From the NCBI GenBank assembly GCA_021030905.1, contig JAGFMI010000014.1:868001-932000 (forward strand): 64,000 nt of DNA, written 5' to 3'. Positions within the stretch are counted from its first letter, which is position 1. Every line of letters begins with the position of its first letter. This document shows positions 47,356 through 57,405 of the stretch, piece after piece. The position numbers were made by a program, and so were the translations under genes. The notes below the pieces were generated by a model. It ran no database searches and was not told the DNA's origin. It was given only the letters and a program-made list of their open reading frames with translations. The DNA is from Pyrenula massariospora (Eukaryota > Ascomycota > Eurotiomycetes > Pyrenulales > Pyrenulaceae).

Positions 47356-48804
47356 TTACCAATATTTGTGCTTTGCCCACCCATGTAGCAATCTCTGCAC
47401 GGTATTGATGGGCTGAGGTGTGCGACCTTCAAGTGAGATCAGAAGGCTAGACACTGTTGCCAATGCATCGCTCAATTGTTTCGTTTCACAGGTTTGAGAT
47501 TCCTTTCCTAGAAGCGTCGCACAATTCGCTTGATATCTCTTTTGTCTCAGTTCTCGAAAGCATGGATAAGATCTTCGGACAGTATGACCTTCTCGAATAA
47601 CCGTTCGGCAATTGCTGCACAGCAAGCGACTGCATTCATTTCCGAGCGTTTCTAACGAATCGCGAAAACGTGCATTATCCGGATATAGCTTTTTCGCAGC
47701 GTCAATTGCACCAGAGAATTGGCCTGCAATAAGGACTCCGACACAGGCCATGAGACTACTTTTTTCAGGTGAACACTTTGCAGGACCGGAAAAGGCATGG
47801 CTCAATTCCCTCGACCAGTCTGGATGCGACGCAGCATCGAACATGTTTCCAAGCAATCCCAAAGAACCAGTGATAAGATACACGAGCTTTCCTTGTGGCT
47901 CCATCCATCCAGTCATCAAAATTGACACGACGAGGATGACAAATGCCAGGCCAGCACCTGCGGCTCTAGCTTTGTCGCTGTTGCTTGCACTGACCTCGGG
48001 GGACCAGCAAAATTCCTCTAGGCTGATCTCACGACCTTGTATGGTGGTTCGAGAAATAATTAACACTTTGCTGCTATCCAGTCCCTTGTGAAGCATAGCG
48101 GCGGATTTCCGGTGACCTCTAACCACCTTCGTCCAAGTATCAGATCGCGGAGTGACTGCAATGATCAACATAAGTTGACCGCAGAGCGTAATCATCAGCA
48201 TGATCAAGGGCTCCGCATTGCCCTTCGTTACACAGAAGACCATCGCTGCTGTCACTTGTACCACAAGGCAGATCGCCTGCCCTGAAATCGCCAGACGCTT
48301 TCTCATAAGCAACCTATCGAGATCTAGTTCCATGACGCCGACTTGTCGAGAGAAGTCTATCCCAGAGATGCCCTGAACAACTGGCTTCTTTTCGATACCA
48401 TACGTCCATGTCTCCCACAGATTCTGCAGAACCGTCTGATCTGCAAAATGCGTCGCCCCAGAGTTCAGGTTGGTAAGCATTAGCTTGCTATCAAAGCAGC
48501 CTTCCGGGATCCGCTCGAAAATGAGATTCTGCGCTCGGATGCCCCCGTTCATATTAGCGAACAAAGTTCCAGCCAGTGCTGTCCATCCAGGAGATATGGC
48601 AAATATATAATGCGTCCAGTGCCTTCGTTGGCCACGCATCCGAGTCCATATTGCTTTCCATATTGTTGCTTCGCCGAGGAGCAGGAGAATTGCGGTGACG
48701 TCAATTTGGGTTTTTTCTTGAAACAATGAAGTGCGGGCCATGCTCAAGAAGCCGAGAGCATGAGAAAACGTAGCCTTTGGGAACCAAGTACTTGAGGAAG
48801 GCAT
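47356..48804 (-). CDS. Polytopic membrane protein between HET genes, about 6-7 TM segments
   Basis: A single-exon gene of 482 residues from ATG at 48804 (an upstream extension would need an unsupported splice). Hydrophobic segments include ILLLLGEATIWKAIW, YIFAISPGWTALAGTLF, AICLVVQVTAAMVFCV, LIMLMITLCGQLMLIIAV, AGLAFVILVVSILMTGW and LVYLITGSLGLLGNMFDA, with a weaker one at SSLMACVGVLIAGQFSGA. A cytosolic loop is basic, and the C-terminus carries several Cys (CSRLLCSNC) and many Arg/Lys residues. I do not recognise the family, and it is not obviously homologous to the eight-span protein at 12813. Its position between HET1 and HET2 invites the idea of a partner role, but nothing in the sequence proves it. 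Confidence 0.6.
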   Translation of the reverse strand: MPSSSTWFPKATFSHALGFLSMARTSLFQEKTQIDVTAILLLLGEATIWKAIWTRMRGQRRHWTHYIFAISPGWTALAGTLFANMNGGIRAQNLIFERIPEGCFDSKLMLTNLNSGATHFADQTVLQNLWETWTYGIEKKPVVQGISGIDFSRQVGVMELDLDRLLMRKRLAISGQAICLVVQVTAAMVFCVTKGNAEPLIMLMITLCGQLMLIIAVTPRSDTWTKVVRGHRKSAAMLHKGLDSSKVLIISRTTIQGREISLEEFCWSPEVSASNSDKARAAGAGLAFVILVVSILMTGWMEPQGKLVYLITGSLGLLGNMFDAASHPDWSRELSHAFSGPAKCSPEKSSLMACVGVLIAGQFSGAIDAAKKLYPDNARFRDSLETLGNECSRLLCSNCRTVIREGHTVRRSYPCFRELRQKRYQANCATLLGKESQTCETKQLSDALATVSSLLISLEGRTPQPINTVQRLLHGWAKHKYW

Positions 48805-49968
48805 TTGCAAGAGGACGCCTTATATCAACACTATTGTCGTGCAACATCAACTCGCTTTCGCCTGAAAAGAGCCTGTGAGCACCAGATGCCTGTGCAACTT
48901 GTTCGACTCAGAGGGTTCTCAGCATTGGAGTAATGGACAGCCTTCAGGCAGGCAACCTCAACAATCACTTCTCCTCTGAACCATTTCTCGGACGCATATG
49001 GCCAGGGATTCGACAAAGCCTCACTCTACATCCCTGACGGGCCGCCGAAGACAGCGGCATCCCCGGAGGATCCCCGGTGGAGACCCGGGCTAAACCTAGG
49101 GGTGGTTGCCTAGCTTTCTGGGCTTACGAAGTGGCGTGCAGGCCTTGTCTTGACCTGAGGCTGCCGGAGTGCGCCTAGTGATTTCGCCCCTAAGAGCCTA
49201 AGTCGCATACGGTTTAGGCATGTTTTATCTAGACCACCACCATGGAAAATGAATGTACGTCTCAATTCACCATAAGGTAACTACTCTGTAGATACTTATA
49301 AAATGGGGGTCTTGCCGCGTTTGATCGCCCTCCGGGGTTTCGGAGCCACCAACGGGGGCGCTGTAGTATGGCGTTAAGTCACAGTACCAGGGCATAGTCA
49401 CTAATTAGAATCAAATGAGTCTTGCATGTCGAATCCATCTCATAGCTAATCCTTGACCGCTTATAAACTGCGTTCAATATGGAAAAGAGTTCTATCCTGC
49501 TTAAAAAAACACCGCTGACCGTTGTGTTGTGACATCCGCCGAGACACTCAATTAAGGGCTTTATAGTTGTATTTTCAGCGGTAGAAGATGGGCCTAGCTC
49601 TAAGTACCTACTCTCTTTTCGTGCATACTATAAAGTTTTTAAACGACTGCGTTATTATCATTGACTTCAAGACAGGCGCAAGCACAGCCCCAGACCTGCA
49701 TGCGCCTCGCGCTACCTTCCTCACATTACTTACGGAGCACCAAAGTCTCTACGAGGCTGGATATTGGGATTTCGTAGCATATCTGACATGCGTCGGCTGA
49801 GCGCCAGTGCTGACATTCAGGTGCGCCACGACTTCTGATGTCCAGCCTCGACTTTAATGGCACCTTGTGCCATATTCAGCCCTGGTGAGCGCTCTAAACA
49901 TTTTAATTCTCCGAACCTATCATGGTCGGTGAGCCAGGATTCACCGGCGAGAAGTTATAACTTGACGG
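48805..49968. other. Intergenic region upstream of HET2, with a repeat arm
   Basis: Includes the repeat arm at 49821-49851, about 120 bp before the HET2 start codon, and a short 70-codon frame (49588-49800) without support. Confidence 0.45.
49821..49851. repeat. Single arm of the MITE-like family
   Basis: Reads GTGCGCCACGACTTCTGATG and then TCCAGCCTCG, the reverse-complement orientation of the arm at 12071 including its outer CGAGGC extension. No partner arm was found nearby, so it is probably a solo or decayed end. Confidence 0.45.
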
Positions 49969-52428
49969 ATGCAACATATCCCCGTTCCTCCAGAGCCAGC
50001 CTACTCACCTTCAGTCGTGCCATGCCTAAGCAATGTAGTGTACGACCGAGATGAGTTCACCTCTTATCCAGCCCGCCGAGGCTGGAATATAGCGCGTCTT
50101 CTCGCGGGCGATTTCTCAGAACAAGGATCTCTTGAGACTGCTGCCTTCATCCAGGATTGGCTCTATTTCGGTGTCCTATGGACCGTATTAGGCGAAGAAG
50201 CTACCAAACAAGCTTATGTCGAACCTGATCCCGTTGGCCGTCACGGCTGCATAAATACCGCCATACTTGACCGTCAAATCCATGATCGCCTTGTACATTT
50301 TCAAGATCTGCTAGTATCCCAAAAGCGCCCAGAAGTAGTATGGACCTTGGTGGAAAGAGCAGAAACCTGCTTAGCGTTGCTATCGAGGCTTTGTCAACTT
50401 ACAGAGGACGATGGCGCACAGGACCAGAGGTCTGTCAAATGGCCCGTTCCTCCAGAGGTTGATTTTTCGATACGAGACCTGGGACGCCTTCTTGCATCAG
50501 CCCTCACGTCAACTCCATTAGCTTGGTCGATGGATCTTGTCTCTCCTCTTCTTTTCCGATTCTCTGGATCTTCCTTGGTAATTTCGAGCATGAAAAGGAG
50601 CCGGTGGTGTCCTAGCGACATCCTCAGGGTCTTGAGGCAATATTCCCCCTCCTTAGCTTATCATATGTCCTTGTGGAAAAAACCTACAGGCATACGGGAT
50701 CACAGAAATTGCACATTTCAGAAATGTTTTGCCTTTCGGCTAGATCCTGATACATACCGTACGAAACACCAAGTCGAGACTTGTCCTTGCCCTTTTATCG
50801 GGCCCCCTTCTGCCAAGGTTATACAAATCATCATGAACGGTAAAATTCCATTGTTAACTGTCAAAATAGACCGATCGACGAATTCTGTCACAATAAACGC
50901 AGAACCCTACACCACTGGCATGGAATTCATTGCTCTCTCCCATGTCTGGGCCGACGGTTTGGGGAATCTTGAGAGTAATACGCTACCACGATGTCAAATT
51001 TTGAGGATCACAGAATTGGTGAATGACTTGCGCGACCAAACAAAGTCTTGGAACCTCATCAACACTGGCCGCGTAAATGCGTTCATACGGAAACAAGCCC
51101 GTCTCCCAGCCCGCTTCTGGGTCGATACGATCTGCGTTCCCTTACGGAAGTATCATGACGAAGCTCGGGATCGTGCCATTACTCAAATGAAGGATGTTTA
51201 TCAAAATGCGTACCAGGTTCTAGTGCTTGACGCCGAGCTCCAGAGCATCGACGCGCTCAATGGGACTGAAGCATTCATGCAGTTATCAATGAGTGGATGG
51301 ATGCGACGACTCTGGACCTTGCACGAGGGTGTTCTCGGAGATCGGTTGTACGTCAAGTTCAGAAACACCATGCTGGACCTTCAAAAATGTTACAAAGAGA
51401 TGGTCAATACCAAGACCGTCCGAAACCGCAAACGACGTTTTGACATGGCAACCGGAATCGAGTACGCTAGGGTCGAGAACCTTACAACAGCAGACGCGGG
51501 CCAAGCCTACTGGAGAATGCGTGGATTAAGACACGACATGTTGCCAGCCCCGGAAAGAAAGATTATAGGCATCCTTGGGCCATCTTATGCCACAAGCGAA
51601 CCTGCCGTCCAAAGAGAGAGGCATTGCGCCACCATCATGGTGGCATTCGATGCATGCAGATATCGCACAACCAGCAGGACGGAAGACACCTACATCTGTC
51701 TTGCCAACCTCCTCGGGTGGGACTCATCCAGACTATCTTTCGTGCCAGTCCACCAGCGCATGCGCCTGCTCCTCCAACAGGAGCAAGCCCTCCCAAAGGG
51801 TCTGCTCTTCATCCCCGGCCCACGGATGAAGGAACCCGGCTGGCGCTGGGCTGTCACCGAATTTGACAACGAGGCCCAAAACCAAATGACAGCCTACACC
51901 TTGGACCTTGGCCGCGCGTCGAGGGACGCACGCGGCTTAAAGGTAGAGTACCCCGGCTTAATCCTCCCACCGACTTTAGACCTGAGTAATACCAAAGTCC
52001 TTGCGATAGCAAGCGTGTCCGACCAACCCTCCGGAGCCCCGACGTGGTGGCAGATCACGCTCCTTGACGATGCTTCGGCAACCAACCACTCTACTACCCC
52101 CCAGACTCACTCACCCGACATGATACCCCCGGATGCGCCTGCCGAGCGCCACGCCGCCGGTCCCACGTGTCTGATCTTCTACGCCGCGGCAAAGAGACCA
52201 TATCCCTGCATCCTCATGCCCGCGGCCCTTCTAACCACCCTCAATACAACTACAGAGCAAATCTTAAATGCCGAAGGCGACCTGGTGTGCCGATTCGAGG
52301 GCCTCGCCATTATCCAACGCGTCGGAACCGATGAGAACTTGGATATACTGCTGCGACGCAGAGATCTGGATGTTCGATTGTGTGAGGAGCACGCTTCGTA
52401 TACCCACCGGACTTGGGTCGTATCTTGA
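49969..52428 (+). CDS. HET-domain protein, HET2 (single exon)
   Basis: An uninterrupted 819-residue protein. The N-terminal 280 residues include WLYFGVLWTVLGEE and a Cys pair in TCPCPFIGP preceded by YRTKH. The HET domain follows at about 320-480: MEFIALSHVWADGLGN, ARFWVDTICVPLRKY, VLVLDAELQ and GWMRRLWTLHEG. The C-terminal part contains YRTTSRTEDTYICLANLLGW and PRMKEPGWRWAV, both shared with HET3. The protein is therefore a full-length paralogue of the HET3 type, not just a HET domain. Family knowledge suggests an incompatibility or immune-like cell-death role; the partner is unknown. Repeat arms lie 120 bp before the start and about 75 bp after the stop. Confidence 0.88.
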   Translation: MQHIPVPPEPAYSPSVVPCLSNVVYDRDEFTSYPARRGWNIARLLAGDFSEQGSLETAAFIQDWLYFGVLWTVLGEEATKQAYVEPDPVGRHGCINTAILDRQIHDRLVHFQDLLVSQKRPEVVWTLVERAETCLALLSRLCQLTEDDGAQDQRSVKWPVPPEVDFSIRDLGRLLASALTSTPLAWSMDLVSPLLFRFSGSSLVISSMKRSRWCPSDILRVLRQYSPSLAYHMSLWKKPTGIRDHRNCTFQKCFAFRLDPDTYRTKHQVETCPCPFIGPPSAKVIQIIMNGKIPLLTVKIDRSTNSVTINAEPYTTGMEFIALSHVWADGLGNLESNTLPRCQILRITELVNDLRDQTKSWNLINTGRVNAFIRKQARLPARFWVDTICVPLRKYHDEARDRAITQMKDVYQNAYQVLVLDAELQSIDALNGTEAFMQLSMSGWMRRLWTLHEGVLGDRLYVKFRNTMLDLQKCYKEMVNTKTVRNRKRRFDMATGIEYARVENLTTADAGQAYWRMRGLRHDMLPAPERKIIGILGPSYATSEPAVQRERHCATIMVAFDACRYRTTSRTEDTYICLANLLGWDSSRLSFVPVHQRMRLLLQQEQALPKGLLFIPGPRMKEPGWRWAVTEFDNEAQNQMTAYTLDLGRASRDARGLKVEYPGLILPPTLDLSNTKVLAIASVSDQPSGAPTWWQITLLDDASATNHSTTPQTHSPDMIPPDAPAERHAAGPTCLIFYAAAKRPYPCILMPAALLTTLNTTTEQILNAEGDLVCRFEGLAIIQRVGTDENLDILLRRRDLDVRLCEEHASYTHRTWVVS

Positions 52429-52502
52429 GACGAGCCTGGTTGGCAAAAGCCGTGGCAAATCCAATCATTAGTGCTAGCGGGCACCTATGCATTAATCTCA
52501 TC

Positions 52503-52526
52503 TGTCACGACTTCTACGACCTGTCC
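52503..52526. repeat. Weak arm of the MITE-like family
   Basis: TGTCACGACTTCTACGACCT then GTCC resembles the reverse-oriented arm (CCACGACTTCTGA...GTCC) with a few changes. It lies just past the HET2 stop in the same orientation as the arm before HET2. Confidence 0.3.
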
Positions 52527-54125
52527 CCGACTGCCATCTGATGAACCAGTGCTCGCGCGCGGAGAGCAGAGCGAAAGTAAATCCTTGCCTCTTGGAACTC
52601 AATCGTCCGATCACTCTAATCAGCTTGGCCTATCTGGGCAATAATGGATGAGGATTCCAGCACAAGCCTTAGGATCGGCCAATACGAGACGATGGTTCAT
52701 CACGTCCCCCGGTTCCGGATTCATACGGCTATGCTGTGCTAATAGCGATTCTTTATCTCCGCCATATGTCCAGCTTCTCGGTATATTCCAATACACCGAG
52801 GCCGCGAGCACCGTCATGAATGGATGTCATGGGCACTGTCATCTTGTATGCGCTTATCGTAGTACATAAAACGGACTTTTCTCGGTCAAAGAATTTTTAT
52901 AGCAGCCTCCCTTCCAGCATCACTACCCCCATACAAGTCAGAACGGTATTATACAGACACTCCTAAACCCACCCCATATGCCCAAAACATAGTCACAATC
53001 ATAGAATGCGAGCCCACAAACGCCGACTATGACGCATATCACGACCAAACTTCAGGACAGCCCGATCAATCCATACCAACACCTCAACGCAGGTAACTCC
53101 CCTATTCTCCAAACTGTTAGGCAAGATCACACTAGTACAGAGAAGGCACAATAGCAACGCCTTCACCTACCGTACCTACTTCTTCCTTTCTCCCTAGATA
53201 GCTCAATAACCAATCAATCATCCAGAATCATCATAGGATCAATCATAAAATCAATACAATTGCTGCTCCAATCCCCCATATCCCCCCACGGGCTCGTCTG
53301 TGGCTTTGATACAACCTCCAAGCCCTCCCCTAGCCTCCACCTACACCTCAAGATCTTCACATCCACATCCCCATCCAAACTCGTTCAAATTCGCCCGTCA
53401 AAACAAACAGCAAGTCCACCAGACCCACATCAAGGCCATGCAAGATGCCGTAGGGAGAGATAGAGCGTTAGAGCAGCAATCGCATTGCATTCTAGCATTA
53501 GCTATATGATGGTTTACATGATTGATTGATTGATGAATAAATGGAGAGCTATCTAAGTTAGAATGAAAGGAGAAAGAACAGTAGGTGTAGGTGTAGATGT
53601 TGGCCTTGTGCTTGCCTAAGACGCTGTGAGGAGAGCACTTGATGTGGCTGTCTTTGATGCTTGTATGTCTGACGGTATAACGCAACGACCGTGGCAGGAA
53701 CGGCTCAGATCCAGCAGGCGCTGGATTATCTATCCTTCGGTGTATCGGGCAAGTCTTTTCTTTAGTGGAATAACTCTTCAGGCCTCGAGGGCGGGCGGAC
53801 CATCGTTCACTTGATCGCGAACAGCCCCGTAGCTGAAGAACCAGATCCATCATCTTCTCTAGAGTGGTCTTTTTCTTGCCGCACCCGCCTAGGCAGAACA
53901 GCGAGATAGTGACAATCCCAACGACTGAGCAGGAAGCTCAGACGGTTTAGATTGGGTTAAGTAGAACGCGCAGAAATTTTCTGAAATTTAGGCATGTTAA
54001 AAAGAAAGAAAATGCGGATTTGGGCAGAGGTAACTGTAACTGTGACAAATCACAATTCACACCCGCTTCGCAGGAGTGTACGATTGCCTACGGGCGTTGA
54101 TGGGGATGAACAGTAAAAGTCAGGA

Positions 54126-54150
54126 TCTGGGTGTCAAAGACGTGGCACAC
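54126..54150. repeat. Arm of the MITE-like family
   Basis: CTGGGTGTCAAAGACGTGGC at 54127-54146 matches the forward arm GGTGTCAGAAGTCGTGGC with small changes. It lies about 380 bp beyond the HET3 stop codon. Confidence 0.4.
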
Positions 54151-54529
54151 GCAAGCCCTATATTTCGTATTCCGTATAACCACGGTCGCGCGGATGGAGC
54201 AAACCTCGAATCCAGGCCTTTCCATGGAGCCTTGGCGGTTGATTGTACATCTAAGCTCAGCCTTTTCAAGCAGCGATAGGACCGAGGAAAAGATTGGGGA
54301 AGGGAGGTGTCTAGAGGATCCTCGGGGACGTTACACCGCCTCGACACCATTGTTTCGTATCCTTGTTTCTTCAACATGCCGGTGATAGCGAGATACCAGT
54401 AACAGCGAGATGCTAGTGACAGCGAGGATACCCGCCCTGTATCTATCTTGTACCATGATGAGATAGCATGGGCTGGCACTGCATACGTGCACTCATTGGT
54501 CACGATCCCAAAGACAGCCCTATTGACCA

Positions 54530-57244
54530 TCAGCCAAGACAGTATTCCCCCCTCGAGCGCACCCAACTCGCTCCGACATGATTCACCTCGTCGTCCGGCG
54601 GACAGTCAGCCTTCTCGACCAAAGCCATGTAGCGCAGGTACGTGACACCGTCCTCTTCCCTGTACTTCTCAGCCAGCACGCCAAGGTTGGCTTCCGGCAG
54701 CCCCAAGTTACTCTCAACAACGATGACGAACTTTTCGATGTCATGCCGATACGGCAGATCTCGCCAGAACCTTCGCGTCCGGGCTAAGGCATGTTTCGAG
54801 CGCAGTCGACAGCACGTCCAATATGATGCGTCACGTGCACCGCTATGAGGTGGCGCTAGTTTGCCTTGGAAGTCCAGGGAGAGAATTGTACTGTCATGCG
54901 GGGCGGTGCTCGATGACTCCCGCGCTTGAGTGGGCGCTTGGAACTGGGTTCTTTTCAGAGCGATAACATCATTACTGCTCCCCACCCCACATATCATGAG
55001 CCCATCTTCAGTCCGTTGGCAGCGGTAGCCCCCCATTCTCCGCCCAATCTTCGCATGGTGGCCCATAAAGGACGCTGGGGCCCACCGCCACCCGTGCTCA
55101 TGCATGCGTGGGAGGTCCCAGAATATTATAAGCGTGGGGAAGAAGTCGACCTGAGATAATACTACTTTCATACGTTCATCGCACGATCGTCTGAGGATCT
55201 TCTCAATGAAATCTTGAGCCATCTCGGTGAACGGACCGAGATTGATATGTGAGCGGAGAAACAACAGGACCTCTTTCAATCTCCAGTGGAGAACGGGTGT
55301 CTGGAGAACTTTGGTTATGTCTAATCCAAGGAGCACACTTAGACAAATTGCTTCGTCCTCCAGCCGACTTGTCGTGCGCGCTTGGTATCCTCTGCATATG
55401 TCAATAAATTGTAGAGCCGCTCGATACGTCGGTCTATCCGAGCCAGTGCGGATCTCGCTAATGTGACTACCTGTGATGCTTCTCATACTGCGTACTTCAG
55501 CATTTGCTCTCTGCCAAATGATGTCCAAATGAGAAGAATGTATTATAGTTCTGAGATCTGTATCGGCTTTAGTAGGTCCCTCAAGCCCTTCGTTAGTCAG
55601 TCTCCGCCTCCACATCCGACAACCTTGTAAATTATGTTTGTTCCATTCCAATGTATGAATTGCTGATATTCGGGCGTCCTCTTCGTTGGGATCGTCCTGC
55701 TTTGGTAAGTTGGCATACCATTCAAGGGAACGGAGAGTGGATGGTTTCTCGAATGCTAGAGCTCGAGCAAGCTGGAGCAGATTTGGATGTGATAGAACTT
55801 TTTCGTAATCCTGCGCATCAAGAATTTCACAGACTGTCGCGAGATTTGGTGGGGCGCTGAGAAGATTTGCCGCGTTGACAAAGTCATCATCTTTCAGCTG
55901 GAAGTTTAAAATCCGACCCAATCTTCCTTCTTGGTAGGTCCAAAGTCTTGCCATCCATGCAGATTGTGCGATATGTGCTAGAAGCTCGGTGTAAGAGGCA
56001 TCGTTCGGTACAAGCTGCAACGAACTGTCAAGCACCAGAACAGAATCCGCTTCGGCATAGGTCCGATCCATACGTCCAATGGCAATGGTTTTCCATTTCC
56101 TTTCTAACGGAACGCAAATTGTGTCTATCCAAAATGGAATGATGTAGTGCCCCGGGGTGTAGGTTTTATTCACAAGGGATTGTATACGTCCAATCTGGCA
56201 AATTGGAAGGCGATTATCATGTGGATTCCCCAAGCCATCAGACCAAACATGAGAAATAGCGACGTACTGGTTATTGAATTCACTTACCTTCTGATATCGT
56301 ACGACTTCGAGAGTACTCGGATTCGTGGACATGTCCAGTGCTATCAGAGGTATATCTCCGTCTTCAAGAATGGTGCCTACTTCTTGCATATCGGGTCCAA
56401 CAAATTCGCACTTCCCTCCATTGCAAGTCGAGGAGTGCTTCGTCCTATACTGCTTGAAATTGATCTGGTTTGCGCGGCAGCTATCCTCGGGAGTACAGCG
56501 AGTATGGTTTCGTCCTAGTATATGTCGATCAATAGTGCTCATATAAAGTAGATATGAGGGTCCTCGGTCCCTTAGCTTAGTGGCAATTTCCCCAGGACAC
56601 CACCCTGCTTCAAGCAAGGCTTGATCAAGCATTGGAAACGTCCATGATGGTGCTCCTAATGATGCATGCCGATTAATCCGACGCCCTGAGAAGCTGAGGG
56701 TCTCCCCTATAATTGCTAGCGACAGCAAAATGCCGTGTGAAGGATCAGTCCAATTGAAAAAAGGTCCAGTATTTCTCGAGTAACTATCAGAAAAAGCATT
56801 CAGAACTTTGCTGTGAAGAGCAAGGCAAGAATCCATAAGATAGGCATGCTTTTCGCCCACTGCCCTTGAGCTGTATTCCGATGCGGCCATTCCACAATAT
56901 AAGTATCTCGGTAAGCATGCTGTAGTAATGCTTCTCGTAAATCCATCATCGCCGGTCTCCACAAAATCGTCTTGATCAAATGGAACTCCAATACCATCAA
57001 AAACCTCGGCCAAGATACCGAAAAAAAGCCAGGCTTGCAAAAGTGGTAGCGTGTTATGCTCCCGGGCTAGATCATACTCCCCCCGCTCTAAGCGGCTCAG
57101 TTCAAAGCCCAAAGCTTCAGGAAAAGCGCAGAATCCTTCGTAGCCCCGAGATTTCGCTCCATACTTGAACGGGTCGCATACCAAAGCGACATTAGGATAC
57201 TGGCGGTCTCGGAAAGGTCGTTGCACTGTCGGTAGATGGTTCAT
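54530..57244 (-). CDS. HET-domain protein, HET3 (single exon)
   Basis: An uninterrupted 904-residue protein on the minus strand. The N-terminal third has LLQAWLFFGILAEVFDGIGV, aligned in position and character with WLYFGVLW of HET2, and YRTKHSSTCNGGKCEFVGP just before the HET domain. The HET domain at about 330-490 shows QYVAISHVWSDGLGN, IPFWIDTICVPLER, VLVLDSSLQLV and SAWMARLWTYQEG. The C-terminal part carries RTTSRLEDEAICLSVLLGLD and PRMHEHGWRWAPASF. It faces HET2 tail to tail. An inverted-repeat element begins 12 bp upstream of its start codon, so its 5' leader and promoter must include that element or be separated by it. Incompatibility or cell-death function is inferred from the family. 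Confidence 0.88.
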   Translation of the reverse strand: MNHLPTVQRPFRDRQYPNVALVCDPFKYGAKSRGYEGFCAFPEALGFELSRLERGEYDLAREHNTLPLLQAWLFFGILAEVFDGIGVPFDQDDFVETGDDGFTRSITTACLPRYLYCGMAASEYSSRAVGEKHAYLMDSCLALHSKVLNAFSDSYSRNTGPFFNWTDPSHGILLSLAIIGETLSFSGRRINRHASLGAPSWTFPMLDQALLEAGWCPGEIATKLRDRGPSYLLYMSTIDRHILGRNHTRCTPEDSCRANQINFKQYRTKHSSTCNGGKCEFVGPDMQEVGTILEDGDIPLIALDMSTNPSTLEVVRYQKVSEFNNQYVAISHVWSDGLGNPHDNRLPICQIGRIQSLVNKTYTPGHYIIPFWIDTICVPLERKWKTIAIGRMDRTYAEADSVLVLDSSLQLVPNDASYTELLAHIAQSAWMARLWTYQEGRLGRILNFQLKDDDFVNAANLLSAPPNLATVCEILDAQDYEKVLSHPNLLQLARALAFEKPSTLRSLEWYANLPKQDDPNEEDARISAIHTLEWNKHNLQGCRMWRRRLTNEGLEGPTKADTDLRTIIHSSHLDIIWQRANAEVRSMRSITGSHISEIRTGSDRPTYRAALQFIDICRGYQARTTSRLEDEAICLSVLLGLDITKVLQTPVLHWRLKEVLLFLRSHINLGPFTEMAQDFIEKILRRSCDERMKVVLSQVDFFPTLIIFWDLPRMHEHGWRWAPASFMGHHAKIGRRMGGYRCQRTEDGLMICGVGSSNDVIALKRTQFQAPTQARESSSTAPHDSTILSLDFQGKLAPPHSGARDASYWTCCRLRSKHALARTRRFWRDLPYRHDIEKFVIVVESNLGLPEANLGVLAEKYREEDGVTYLRYMALVEKADCPPDDEVNHVGASWVRSRGEYCLG

Positions 57245-57255
57245 CTAGATCAAAT

Positions 57256-57356
57256 CGAGGCCGGGTGTCAGAAATCGTGGCACATCTGATTGTTGTTAAA
57301 CGCGGGCCCCTCGGCGTATAAATTGGATGCGGGACGATTTCTGAAATCCAGTACCC
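57256..57356. repeat. MITE-like element directly upstream of HET3
   Basis: The left arm (CGAGGCCGGGTGTCAGAAAT then CGTGGCAC, from 57256) pairs imperfectly with the right arm (GCGGGACGATTTCTGAAATC then CAGTACCCG, from 57329). The total of about 100 bp is like the other copies. Confidence 0.6.
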
Positions 57357-57372
57357 GAAATCAGTGAGCAAA

Positions 57373-57405
57373 CGAGGCCAGGGGACAAGAAGTCGTGGTA
57401 GCCCC
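57373..57405. repeat. Further arm of the MITE-like family
   Basis: CGAGGCCAGGGGACAAGAAG then TCGTGGTAGCCCC follows the forward arm pattern, 17 bp beyond the copy at 57256-57356. No matching second arm was found. Confidence 0.45.

Larger units (their letters stand above)
52429..54529. other. Convergent intergenic region between HET2 and HET3
   Basis: 2.1 kb between the stop codons of two converging HET genes. It contains two weak repeat arms (52503-52526 and 54126-54150). No gene could be supported. Confidence 0.5.

Noticed and set aside
48831-49016. Possible upstream exon for the membrane protein at 47356
   Set aside because: No donor/acceptor pair keeps the frame, and the ATG at 48804 gives a sensible start.
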